DNA of 13,740 bases from Betaproteobacteria bacterium (GCA_009925965.1 RFPW01000040.1:1-13740), one strand, 5' to 3'; shown: positions 1-6,559, counted from the stretch's first letter. The notes: a model not told the origin generated them from the sequence alone. Numbers and translations: made by a program.

Positions 1-687
1 CGCGGTATCGTCACCGTAACCCTCCATCCGCCGTGCCACCCAGCGCGGAACCTCGGCACCGCAAACTTCAGCAAAACGGGCCACCTTAAAGTACGCCTGG
101 ATTGGCATCACGCCCGGAACGATCGGCGCGTCAATGCCCCGTGCGCGAACCGCGTCGACAAAAGCAAAGTACGCATCCGCGTTATAAAAAAACTGCGTGA
201 TAGCCGAATTTGCGCCCGCCTTCATCTTGGTGACAAAAGCATCGAGATCGGCCTGTGCATTGCGCGCCTGCGGGTGTACCTCGGGATACGCCGCCACCTC
301 GATATGGAAGACATCACCCGTGGCCTCGCGAATAAAACCGACCAGGTCCGAGGCAAATCGGAAATCGCCACCCTGAACCATCCCCGAAGGTAAGTCGCCA
401 CGCAGCGCCACAATGCGGCGAATCCCGCGCGCGCGCCAATCCTCGAGTAACGCCCGGATGCCCTCGCGACTCGCACCAACGCAAGAAACATGCGGTGCAA
501 CTACCTGGCCAGCCGCCGCAATCTCGAGCACGGTGGCTTGGGTCTTTTCTTGCGTGGCGCCACCGGCCCCATAAGTCACGCTGTAAAACTCGGGTCGATG
601 GCCATCGAGTTCGGCTCGAACGCTGCGCAAACGCTCCGCCCCCGCCGGCGTATTGGGCGGGAAAAATTCAAAGCTGACTGGAATCAT
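1..687 (-). CDS. metF: 5,10-methylenetetrahydrofolate reductase MetF, C-terminus cut by window edge
   Basis: Reduces 5,10-methylene-THF to 5-methyl-THF with FAD, giving the methyl group used by methionine synthase; cytoplasmic. The 229 residues present start MIPVSFEFFPPNTP. Glu7 in SFEFFPP matches the catalytic Glu28 of E. coli MetF. ALRGDLP (residues 94-100) carries the conserved Asp near flavin and folate (E. coli Asp120). AITQFFYN (162-169) is the family's folate-site strand. Bacterial MetF is usually about 275-300 aa, so some 50-70 residues lie outside the window. The ATG at 687 is preceded by AGAGGA about 4 nt away. A GTG codon sits directly before it (690-688) and could be an alternative start. 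The gene begins inside the last 20 bases of tlyA, so the two are probably translationally coupled. Last visible gene of the SAH-riboswitch operon. Confidence 0.97.
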   Translation of the reverse strand, partial: MIPVSFEFFPPNTPAGAERLRSVRAELDGHRPEFYSVTYGAGGATQEKTQATVLEIAAAGQVVAPHVSCVGASREGIRALLEDWRARGIRRIVALRGDLPSGMVQGGDFRFASDLVGFIREATGDVFHIEVAAYPEVHPQARNAQADLDAFVTKMKAGANSAITQFFYNADAYFAFVDAVRARGIDAPIVPGVMPIQAYFKVARFAEVCGAEVPRWVARRMEGYGDDTA

Positions 688-1471
688 CACATCCTCTTTT
701 TTGCGCGATCAACAAAAACTCCCGGTTGCCGTCCTCACCCCCCGAACCCCCGGTCAGTGGACTCTCCAGCGTCTCCCGAACCCCGCAATTCAGACCCGCA
801 CAGGTCGCTGAGATCCGCTCAAGAAGCGGTCCATACAAGGTGGCATCACGAACGATGCCGGACCGGTCGCGGGCAGTCGGGCCGAGCTCGAATTGCGGCT
901 TGACCAGGGCCACGAGCCAACCACCGTTTCGGATCAAGGACAGCACCGGCGCCAACACCGCATCGAGCGCGATAAAGGACACGTCGATCGTGGCCAACCC
1001 AAACCCCTCCTCCGGCACGGAATCCCCCAACATCGCGGCCTCAAGGGCCCGCGCGTTGATACCTTCAAACGAGCGTATTCGAGAGTCCGCCGCCAGGCGC
1101 GGATGCAATTGCCCATGCCCCACATCGACACCGACCACGCGCCGCACCCCATGTTGCAGCAGGCAATCCGTAAAGCCACCGGTCGACTGGCCGACGTCGA
1201 GCGCGACGATGTCGGCGGCGTTCCATCCATGGCTGACGAGTCGCGCCATAGCGGCTTCGAGCTTGAGCCCACCCCGCGAGACATAGCGCAGGGCGGGGTC
1301 AGCCGAATTGACCCCGACTTCCGTGCCGGGCGCGATCAGCTCACTCGATCGGGTCACGGTGCGAGCACCGCCCCCTTCATTGACCCAGACGCTTCCCCCT
1401 GCAATCAAGCGTTGCGCCAGGGTACGGGATGCGGTCAGGCCACGTTCGACCAAGACCGCATCGGCACGCAT
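668..1471 (-). CDS. tlyA: TlyA-family rRNA 2'-O-methyltransferase (S4 + FtsJ-like domains)
   Basis: TlyA proteins join an S4 RNA-binding domain to a Rossmann SAM methyltransferase. The mycobacterial member 2'-O-methylates 16S and 23S rRNA; older annotations say hemolysin. Here 267 aa, the usual length. The S4 domain covers about residues 1-58 (VLVERGLTASRTLAQRLI). The linker YVSRGGLKLE (63-72) is a family hallmark. The SAM-binding motif LDVGQSTGGFTDCLL (91-105) differs from the common LDVGASTGGF by one residue. K70, D163 (TIDVSFI), K191 (LVKPQFE) and E251 (NREFLL) fit the K-D-K-E catalytic set of FtsJ-type enzymes. I chose ATG 1471 because GAGG lies 8 nt before it; GTG 1477 would add two residues but has only a 2-nt gap. 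The gene is 41 nt after ahcY and overlaps metF by 20 nt. The rRNA target in this organism is not shown by sequence. Confidence 0.93.
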   Translation of the reverse strand: MRADAVLVERGLTASRTLAQRLIAGGSVWVNEGGGARTVTRSSELIAPGTEVGVNSADPALRYVSRGGLKLEAAMARLVSHGWNAADIVALDVGQSTGGFTDCLLQHGVRRVVGVDVGHGQLHPRLAADSRIRSFEGINARALEAAMLGDSVPEEGFGLATIDVSFIALDAVLAPVLSLIRNGGWLVALVKPQFELGPTARDRSGIVRDATLYGPLLERISATCAGLNCGVRETLESPLTGGSGGEDGNREFLLIAQKRGCDDSSQL

Positions 1472-1512
1472 CCGCACCGCCTCAAACCCTCAGGGATCAG
1501 TCGCCCAGAGCA

Positions 1513-2979
1513 TTAGTAGCGATAGGTATCGGCCTTGTAAGGACCGTCCTGGGCGACACCAATGTACGAGGCCTGCGATGAACTCAGTTGCGTGAGCGTC
1601 GCACCGATCTGTTTGAGATGCAGGCGGGCGACTTTCTCGTCCAGATGCTTGGGCAGGACATAGACCTTGCCGCTCTCGTACTGATCAGGATGCGACCAGA
1701 GTTCGATTTGCGCGATGGTCTGGTTGGTAAATGAGGCCGACATCACAAAGCTTGGGTGCCCGGTTCCACAACCCAGGTTCACCAGACGGCCTTCCGCCAG
1801 CATGATGATGCGATGGCCATCGGGGAAGACCACATGATCGACCTGCGGCTTGATATTGATCCACTGGCAGCCTGTGGCGTCGCCCTTGATCGAAGCAATA
1901 TCAATCTCATTATCAAAATGACCGATGTTGCACACGATCGCCTGATTTTTCATGCGCTCCATGTGCGCGCGGGTGATGACGTCCTTGTTACCGGTTGCCG
2001 TCACGAAAATATCGGCCTTGTCGGCTGCATATTCCATGTCGACGACCTTGTAGCCTTCCATCGCCGCCTGCAGCGCACAAATCGGATCGATCTCGGTAAT
2101 CCAGACCTGAGCGGACAAGGCGCGCAGGGCCTGGGCGCTGCCCTTACCCACATCGCCAAAGCCGGCCACGACCGCGATCTTTCCAGCGATCATGACGTCG
2201 GTGGCGCGCTTGATGCCATCCACCAAAGATTCGCGACATCCGTACAAATTATCAAATTTGCTCTTTGTCACAGAATCATTCACGTTAATTGCACGGAATT
2301 TGAGCTCGCCGCGACGACTCATTTCGATCAGGCGATGAACCCCGGTGGTGGTCTCTTCCGTCACGCCAACCACGCTGTCGAGCTGGCGCTGATACCAGCC
2401 CGGGTCTGTGGCCAGACGCTTACGGATGGATGCAAAGAGGCACACCGCTTCTTCGCTGTCGGGATGATCGAGCAGACTCAGATCATGTGCGGCACGCGCG
2501 CCCAGATGCAGCAGCATCGTGGCATCGCCGCCATCATCGAGAATCATGTTCGCCGTACCGTGCGGGTTGGCATCCGTGACGGGCCAGTCAAAGATCTGGT
2601 GGGTGTATTCCCAATAGTCATCCAGCGACTCGCCCTTGACGGCAAATACGGGCGTGCGACGAGCTGCCAACGCAGCAGCGGCATGATCCTGAGTTGAGAA
2701 AATATTGCACGATGCCCAGCGAATCTCAGCGCCCAGCGCCTGCAATGCTTCGACCAGGACGGCGGTCTGAATTGTCATGTGCAAGGAGCCGGTGATGCGC
2801 GCGCCGCGCAACGGCTGAGTCGCCGCATATTCGGCGCGGACGGCCATCAAACCGGGCATTTCGGTCTCGGCAATTTCGATCTCTTTCCGGCCCCAATCAG
2901 CCAAGGTAATGTCGGCGATCCGACAATCCGTGAAGGAAAGTTCTGCGGCCAGGGCGGCCTTCTGGGTGGGTGCATTCAA
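1513..2979 (-). CDS. ahcY: Adenosylhomocysteinase (S-adenosyl-L-homocysteine hydrolase)
   Basis: Splits S-adenosylhomocysteine into adenosine and homocysteine with tightly bound NAD, relieving product inhibition of methyltransferases; cytoplasmic tetramer. 488 aa, matching the longer proteobacterial form. Visible marks: GSLHMTIQTAVL (63-74) with the substrate-site His66; NMILDDGGDATMLLH (143-157); the segment after it with DLSLLDHPDSEEAVCLFASI, the insertion typical of bacterial enzymes; INVNDSVTKSKFDN (230-243) with the substrate-site Lys and Asp; the NAD loop GFGDVGKG (272-279); CNIGHFDNEID; and a C-terminal KADTYRY supplying the Lys and Tyr that reach the neighbouring subunit's NAD. The start is TTG: GGAG stands 7 nt before it and no in-frame ATG is close. 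First gene of the operon and the expected target of the SAH riboswitch in its leader. Confidence 0.98.
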   Translation of the reverse strand: MNAPTQKAALAAELSFTDCRIADITLADWGRKEIEIAETEMPGLMAVRAEYAATQPLRGARITGSLHMTIQTAVLVEALQALGAEIRWASCNIFSTQDHAAAALAARRTPVFAVKGESLDDYWEYTHQIFDWPVTDANPHGTANMILDDGGDATMLLHLGARAAHDLSLLDHPDSEEAVCLFASIRKRLATDPGWYQRQLDSVVGVTEETTTGVHRLIEMSRRGELKFRAINVNDSVTKSKFDNLYGCRESLVDGIKRATDVMIAGKIAVVAGFGDVGKGSAQALRALSAQVWITEIDPICALQAAMEGYKVVDMEYAADKADIFVTATGNKDVITRAHMERMKNQAIVCNIGHFDNEIDIASIKGDATGCQWINIKPQVDHVVFPDGHRIIMLAEGRLVNLGCGTGHPSFVMSASFTNQTIAQIELWSHPDQYESGKVYVLPKHLDEKVARLHLKQIGATLTQLSSSQASYIGVAQDGPYKADTYRY

Positions 2980-2986
2980 GGCGTTT

Positions 2987-2990
2987 CTCC
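2987..2990 (-). promoter_or_regulatory. ahcY: Ribosome binding site deciding the TTG start of ahcY
   Basis: On the minus strand GGAG is followed by seven bases and then TTG. The nearby ATG at 2975-2973 is in another frame, so this site supports the TTG at 2979. The leader hairpin at 3005-2993 ends two bases before it. Confidence 0.7.
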
Positions 2991-2992
2991 AA

Positions 2993-3062
2993 GTCGCTAC
3001 GCGACCAGTTAAGGGAGATCGGTGTGCGAGAGCACACGCGCCTTGGAATCCTGGGAGGATTC
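2993..3062 (-). other. Structured 5' leader: three short perfect hairpins before ahcY
   Basis: Three perfect stems follow the riboswitch in the minus-strand transcript. GAAUCC/GGAUUC has a 5-nt loop (3062-3046). GUGUGC/GCACAC has a 4-nt UCUC loop (3037-3022). GUCGC/GCGAC has a 3-nt loop (3005-2993), ending two bases before the Shine-Dalgarno. None has a U-tract directly behind it, so they look like RNA-stability or translation elements rather than terminators. The role is unproven. No coding sequence is supported in this leader on either strand. Confidence 0.45.
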
Positions 3063-3101
3063 AAAACCAATGCGCACTCGCAACCGATCGATTGCGAGCG
3101 C
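3063..3101 (-). terminator. Putative riboswitch expression platform: hairpin plus U-rich tract
   Basis: The transcript can form an 11-bp stem between 3101-3091 (GCGCUCGCAAU) and 3084-3074 (GUUGCGAGUGC) with a 6-nt loop. Nine pairs are Watson-Crick and two are G-U. After three intervening bases a U-rich stretch, UUGGUUUU (3070-3063), follows, which makes an imperfect intrinsic terminator. Its 5' arm contains GCGCUC, the same bases the SAH aptamer needs for its pseudoknot, so the two structures exclude each other. The base pairing is seen directly; the terminator function is inferred. The interrupted U-tract is the weak point. Confidence 0.5.
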
Positions 3102-3210
3102 CGTTGAAACGTTTCCGAGCCTAGCGCCAGTGATGAAGTGGTTGAATCAACCCGACGAAGCCATTCGGCATCCGCTACCTCAGCCCTGGACGTTGCAGCG
3201 CCCCTCGGAG
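3096..3210 (-). promoter_or_regulatory. SAH riboswitch (S-adenosylhomocysteine-sensing aptamer) upstream of ahcY
   Basis: The minus-strand RNA shows the conserved blocks of the SAH riboswitch in order: CUCCGAGGGGCGCUGCAACG at the 5' side (3210-3191), a long variable arm, then AGGCUCGGAAACG (3122-3110), and CAACGGCGCUC (3106-3096). P1 pairs UCCGAG (3209-3204) with CUCGGA (3119-3114). The pseudoknot pairs GGGCGC (3203-3198) with GCGCUC (3101-3096), six pairs including one G-U. This class is known from proteobacteria upstream of ahcY and metabolic partners and turns expression on when SAH is high. The variable arm (about 70 nt) is longer than in minimal examples. The location directly upstream of ahcY supports the call. 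Confidence 0.92.
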
Positions 3211-3215
3211 CGCGA

Positions 3216-3244
3216 AGTATAACCCGAGGAAGTAATCATGGAAG
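3216..3244 (-). promoter_or_regulatory. Probable sigma70-type promoter of the ahcY-tlyA-metF operon
   Basis: TATACT (3221-3216, minus strand) matches five of six bases of the -10 consensus. A 17-bp spacer leads to CTTCCA (3244-3239), a weak -35 box (three of six). Transcription would start near 3210-3208, right at the first base of the riboswitch, which is the expected arrangement. The -35 box is the uncertain part. Confidence 0.55.
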
Positions 3245-3245
3245 T

Positions 3246-3276
3246 CCCTGACCGAGCGGGGGCAAGGCGTTCAGGG
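3246..3276 (-). terminator. Weak hairpin after the small coiled-coil ORF
   Basis: CCCTGA (3276-3271 on the minus strand) can pair with TCAGGG (3251-3246), a 6-bp stem with a 19-nt loop. It begins two bases after the stop codon of the 83-aa ORF. There is no U-tract, so it is at best a weak or factor-dependent end for the leftward transporter transcript. Confidence 0.2.
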
Positions 3277-3278
3277 CC

Positions 3279-3530
3279 TCAATGCAGCGTGGCTTTTCGC
3301 CGCGGCACTTCCTGACCCGCCAGGATGGCGATGTCGATTTCAGCGAGTTCCTCTTCGGCGAGCGCGGCATGGCGCGCCACCAAAATCAACTGCTCGCCCT
3401 CTTCGGCCGAACCGAGGGCGGTCTGGACTCTCACCAGAGTCTCGCGCAGGGTGCGCAATTCTTCCTGCAGGCAACCCAGTTCGTCATCGCGTTCCCAAGT
3501 CTTTGAAAACGTCTTCGGAAATTCCTTCAT
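3279..3530 (-). CDS. Hypothetical 83-aa acidic coiled-coil protein
   Basis: I do not recognise a family. The protein starts MKEFPKTFSKTW, then has a helical, heptad-like stretch, about residues 17-45 (ELGCLQEELRTLRETLVRVQ), followed by a second acidic helix with AALAEEELAEID. It has no signal peptide and no membrane segment, so it is probably a small soluble coiled-coil protein. The codons use G or C in the third position much as neighbouring real genes do, and AGGGGGTGG stands a few bases before the ATG; both favour a true gene. It lies 117 nt after the ABC ATPase gene on the same strand, beyond a strong palindrome, so it may be read through from that operon or have its own promoter. Function unknown. 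It could still be a chance ORF. Confidence 0.6.
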   Translation of the reverse strand: MKEFPKTFSKTWERDDELGCLQEELRTLRETLVRVQTALGSAEEGEQLILVARHAALAEEELAEIDIAILAGQEVPRRKATLH

Positions 3531-3603
3531 GAATCCACCCCCTGATTGTCGAAATGTTGCGATGGTAAGCAGACCAACCCCGGGCTGGCCAGTCTCTCGC
3601 CCA

Positions 3604-3628
3604 GGATCCCGACCATGGGTCGGGATCC
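3604..3628. repeat. 25-bp perfect palindrome just after the fused ATPase gene
   Basis: Arms GGATCCCGACC (3604-3614) and GGTCGGGATCC (3618-3628) flank the three bases ATG. It starts 19 bases past the ATPase stop codon in that gene's direction. The arm core recurs as GATGGTCGG at 3632-3640, so a competing hairpin is possible. No T-run follows on either strand. Likely a 3'-end stabiliser or a U-less terminator; this is inference. Confidence 0.55.
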
Positions 3629-3647
3629 ATTGATGGTCGGTGCCAGG

Positions 3648-5507
3648 TCAGTGCGGTGTCGCACGAGGCGCTGGCGCTTGCTGAACCCCTGAATCCCTGA
3701 ATCCCCTTGGAATTGCTGCCAACAACTGCTGGGTGTAGGGGTGCTGCGGATTGGCGTAAATCGATTCGGCTGGGCCCTGCTCGACAATCTCGCCCTGGCG
3801 CATCACCAGAATTTCGTCGGCCATGAACTGGACCACGGCGAGGTCATGGCTGATGAACACATAAGTCAGCCCAAAAGCCTCTTGCAGATCGAGCAAGAGG
3901 TTTAGCACCGTGGCCTGAACACTGACGTCCAGTGCACTGACGCACTCGTCACACACGAGGATCTCGGGCTGCATCGTCAGGCACCGGGCGATCGCGATGC
4001 GCTGGCGCTGTCCCCCCGAAAATTCGTGTGGGTACTTGCCAAACGCCTGCGCAGTGAGGCCCACGCGCTCCAACCATTGCAGGGCTAACGCCTCGCGTTC
4101 GTCATCACTCGAACCGATCTGATGAACGCGCAGGGGTTCGATCAAAATCTGACCGACCGTAAAACGAGGATTAAGGCTGGCGTAGGGGTTTTGAAAGATG
4201 ATCTGGATACGGCGCCGAAACGGCTTTAGACCCGACCTCGCCAATGCTGTCAGGTCGTGACCCGCGAAACGAATCTCACCGGCGCTGTTCGCAAGCAATC
4301 GGGTCAACATCAGACCGAGCGTCGTCTTTCCCGACCCGGACTCGCCAACCACGCCCAGCGTGCGCCCGCGGCTCAGACTGAAGCTCGCGTTCTGGACCGC
4401 GGCAATCTTGGTCCCGCCAAACAAGCCAGGCATCAGCCCCGAAAACAGGCCTGGAAGTAGGCCTGAATTCAGGGCATAGTCTTTGCGCAAACCCGTGACC
4501 TGCAGGATGGGTCCAGCCTCGGCCTCGGCCCGGGTCAGGTTTGACGCGGCAGCGGCGTCTGGCCCCACCGGCAAAATCGTGCTTGAAACCAGGTCCGCGA
4601 CGACACCGTCCCCGTCCAGCGGTTCAAGCAGATCCTCGATCGTCGGCAAGCGCTGTCGACCGCTGTGGGCCACTCGCCCGAGCCCGGGTCGGCAAGCGAG
4701 CAACGCGCGGGTATAGGGATCTTGCGGTGCCCTGAAAATTCCCCCGACCGGGCCCTGCTCTCGAATCACACCACGGCGCAGAACGACCACGGAATGGGCG
4801 AGTTCGCCGACCAGATTGAGGTCATGGCTGATAAAAAGCATGCTCATCCGGCGGGTCTGCTGCAAGCGCAGCAACAAATCGATGATCTGACGCTGTACCG
4901 TCACGTCCAGGGCTGTTGTCGGTTCGTCAGCAATCAAAAGGCGCGGCTCGCACGCGATCGCCAGCGCAATCATGGCGCGTTGTTGCTGCCCCCCCGATAG
5001 CTGGTGGGCAAAGGCTTTGGCGCGTGCCCGCGGCTCGGGCAAACCGACTTCATCCATCAGTTCGAGCACCCGGGTTCGCGCTTGCCCGGCACTCATGCCG
5101 CCCTGAATTCGAAGGACCTCCGCGATCTGTTCACCCACCGTTTGCACGGGGTTCAGCGAACTCATGGGGTCCTGGAAAACCATCGAAATTTCGCGACCAC
5201 GGATCCGGCGCATGGCCTCGCTGTGCAATTCCAGGAGGTTATGGCCGGCCCAGTGCACCTGACTGCCCGGGTGGATCCGAGCGTTGTCGGGCAACAACTG
5301 CAGCAGACTCATCGCAGTCACACTCTTCCCACTGCCAGACTCGCCCACGAGGGCGACCGTCTGCTGATCGGGGATGGAAAAACTGATTCCGCGAACGGCC
5401 TCATGAACGCCCGCTGACCCCATATCAAAGGCGATCTGAAGGTTCTGAACACTCAAGACCGACTGGGGGGCAGCGGTCGAGGCGACATTGGAGGTGACGG
5501 GATTCAA
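3648..5507 (-). CDS. Peptide-type ABC transporter, fused double ATPase (DppD-DppF / YejF-like)
   Basis: Energises an oligopeptide-family importer at the inner face of the membrane. 619 aa with two ABC domains in one chain. Domain 1: Walker A GESGSGKS (55-62), signature LSGGQQQR (170-177), Walker B LLIADEP (190-196), switch His228. Domain 2: GESGSGKT (388-395), FSGGQRQR (496-503), ILVCDE (516-521), His554. Each is followed by the oligopeptide-family tail (QDPYTRALLA at 262-271 and QHPYTQQLLAA near the C-terminus). Residue 522, after the catalytic Glu521, is Cys where Pro or Ala is usual. Domain 2 carries a Gly/Leu-rich insert with a doubled motif (LLPGLFSG, LMPGLFGG; 350-365). The start is TTG with AGGA 7 nt upstream. 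It follows the OppC-type permease gene by 14 nt, completing the importer. Confidence 0.97.
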   Translation of the reverse strand: MNPVTSNVASTAAPQSVLSVQNLQIAFDMGSAGVHEAVRGISFSIPDQQTVALVGESGSGKSVTAMSLLQLLPDNARIHPGSQVHWAGHNLLELHSEAMRRIRGREISMVFQDPMSSLNPVQTVGEQIAEVLRIQGGMSAGQARTRVLELMDEVGLPEPRARAKAFAHQLSGGQQQRAMIALAIACEPRLLIADEPTTALDVTVQRQIIDLLLRLQQTRRMSMLFISHDLNLVGELAHSVVVLRRGVIREQGPVGGIFRAPQDPYTRALLACRPGLGRVAHSGRQRLPTIEDLLEPLDGDGVVADLVSSTILPVGPDAAAASNLTRAEAEAGPILQVTGLRKDYALNSGLLPGLFSGLMPGLFGGTKIAAVQNASFSLSRGRTLGVVGESGSGKTTLGLMLTRLLANSAGEIRFAGHDLTALARSGLKPFRRRIQIIFQNPYASLNPRFTVGQILIEPLRVHQIGSSDDEREALALQWLERVGLTAQAFGKYPHEFSGGQRQRIAIARCLTMQPEILVCDECVSALDVSVQATVLNLLLDLQEAFGLTYVFISHDLAVVQFMADEILVMRQGEIVEQGPAESIYANPQHPYTQQLLAAIPRGFRDSGVQQAPAPRATPH

Positions 5508-5521
5508 GTGAGTTCCTGAAA

Positions 5522-6559
5522 CTAGCGCAGCTTCGGATCGAGCGCGTCACGCAACGCATCGGTCAAGAGCGCGAAGGCCGTTACAAAGAGCGCCATAAAT
5601 CCGGTCGCGGCGACCAGTTGCCACCACTTGCCCAGCACCAATTCGGTCTGAGCCTCGGACAACATCGTCCCCCAGCTGACCATATCCATTGAAACACCCA
5701 GCCCCAGAAAGGACAGAATCACTTCGGCCTTGATGAAGCTCACGACATGCAGGCTCAGCTGCACCAGAACGACGTGGCTGACGTTGGGAAGAATGTGGCC
5801 AAACATACGCGCCAGATGACTGACCCCAATCGCTTCGGCCGCACGGACGTACTCGCGACCGCGGTGCTTGATGTACTCAGCCCGCACCAGGCGATAGATT
5901 CCTGTCCACCCCACCACACTCAAGATGATCACCACGGGGGCGATCCCATTGCTGAACACCCGAGCCATCGGACCTGATTTAAAGACCGCGGCAAGTGCAA
6001 AAATCAGCAGCACATACGGCACCGAGTTGAAGACGTTATAGAGCCATTCAAGCAGATCATCGATCACCCCCCCGAAATATCCGGCCAACGCGCCCAACAA
6101 GGTACCGATCAAGGTGGCCATCAACGCAGCAGCGACGCCGACTGTGATTGAGACCTGCGCGCCCTTGATGGCTTTGGCCAACACGTCGCGGCCAATCCGA
6201 TCCGCACCCAACGCCCGGGTCGTCGCCTTTTGCGTGACCACCTCGGTCACTTGAGCCGCCTGCCGGGCCCACGTCTCGTACTGCGGAGCCAGAGGATCGA
6301 CCGCGCTAATATCCAACACCGGCGAGCCCTCCGACTGGGTCTGAATCTCTTCAGAATCCGTACTCGGACCAACCCAATGCGGTGGCGCAAACGGCGTGGC
6401 AACTTCACGCTGCCAGTCGGAAGCGAGCAGGCCCAATTGCGCCAGTACCACCAGCAAACCAAACCCGAGAACGACCGCAAGTGACGACATGCCGACGCGG
6501 TTAGCGCGCAGCTTAAGCCAGGCCATCGTCCAGAGGCCGGGGGAGTGCGGAGCCTTCAT
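5522..6559 (-). CDS. Peptide-type ABC transporter permease, OppC/DppC family (YejE-like)
   Basis: Second membrane subunit of the leftward importer. 345 aa: one N-terminal membrane helix (about 24-46), a long periplasmic segment (about 48-115), then LGADRIGRDVLAKAIKGAQVS (near 117), the entry to the five-helix permease core typical of OppC/DppC proteins. The cytoplasmic coupling loop that meets the ATPase is REYVRAAEAIGVSHLARMFGHILPN (235-259). The C-terminus LTDALRDALDPKLR is the family's usual ending. The periplasmic segment is roughly 40-50 residues longer than that of the OppC in this same window, which makes the protein longer than the usual 290-300 aa. The ATG at 6559 overlaps the upstream permease's stop as ATGA, indicating translational coupling. 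Substrate not deducible. Confidence 0.97.
   Translation of the reverse strand: MKAPHSPGLWTMAWLKLRANRVGMSSLAVVLGFGLLVVLAQLGLLASDWQREVATPFAPPHWVGPSTDSEEIQTQSEGSPVLDISAVDPLAPQYETWARQAAQVTEVVTQKATTRALGADRIGRDVLAKAIKGAQVSITVGVAAALMATLIGTLLGALAGYFGGVIDDLLEWLYNVFNSVPYVLLIFALAAVFKSGPMARVFSNGIAPVVIILSVVGWTGIYRLVRAEYIKHRGREYVRAAEAIGVSHLARMFGHILPNVSHVVLVQLSLHVVSFIKAEVILSFLGLGVSMDMVSWGTMLSEAQTELVLGKWWQLVAATGFMALFVTAFALLTDALRDALDPKLR

Noticed and set aside
437..443. Frameshift or pseudogene possibility in metF or oppD because both are short
   Set aside because: Both frames stay open to the window edge and keep their motifs; they are only cut by the window.
490..903. 137-aa plus-strand open frame across the metF/tlyA junction
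   Set aside because: Antisense to two recognised genes, with Pro/Arg-rich shadow composition.
893..1516. 207-aa plus-strand open frame opposite tlyA
   Set aside because: Shadow of tlyA, whose motifs and codon use are clear; no domain seen.
1756..2697. 313-aa open frame on the plus strand opposite ahcY
   Set aside because: It is fully antisense to a certain gene, has His/Asp-rich low-complexity composition from reversed codons, and resembles no family.
3022..3222. 66-aa plus-strand open frame over the riboswitch leader
   Set aside because: It covers conserved riboswitch structure on the other strand and shows no coding signature.
3246..3276. Hairpin before the ahcY promoter considered as a strong terminator
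   Set aside because: Six-base-pair stem with a 19-nt loop and no U-tract; kept only as a weak feature.
3527..3787. 86-aa minus-strand open frame at the end of the ATPase gene
   Set aside because: Overlaps the ATPase C-terminus in another frame; Ser/Pro/Arg-rich with no family resemblance.
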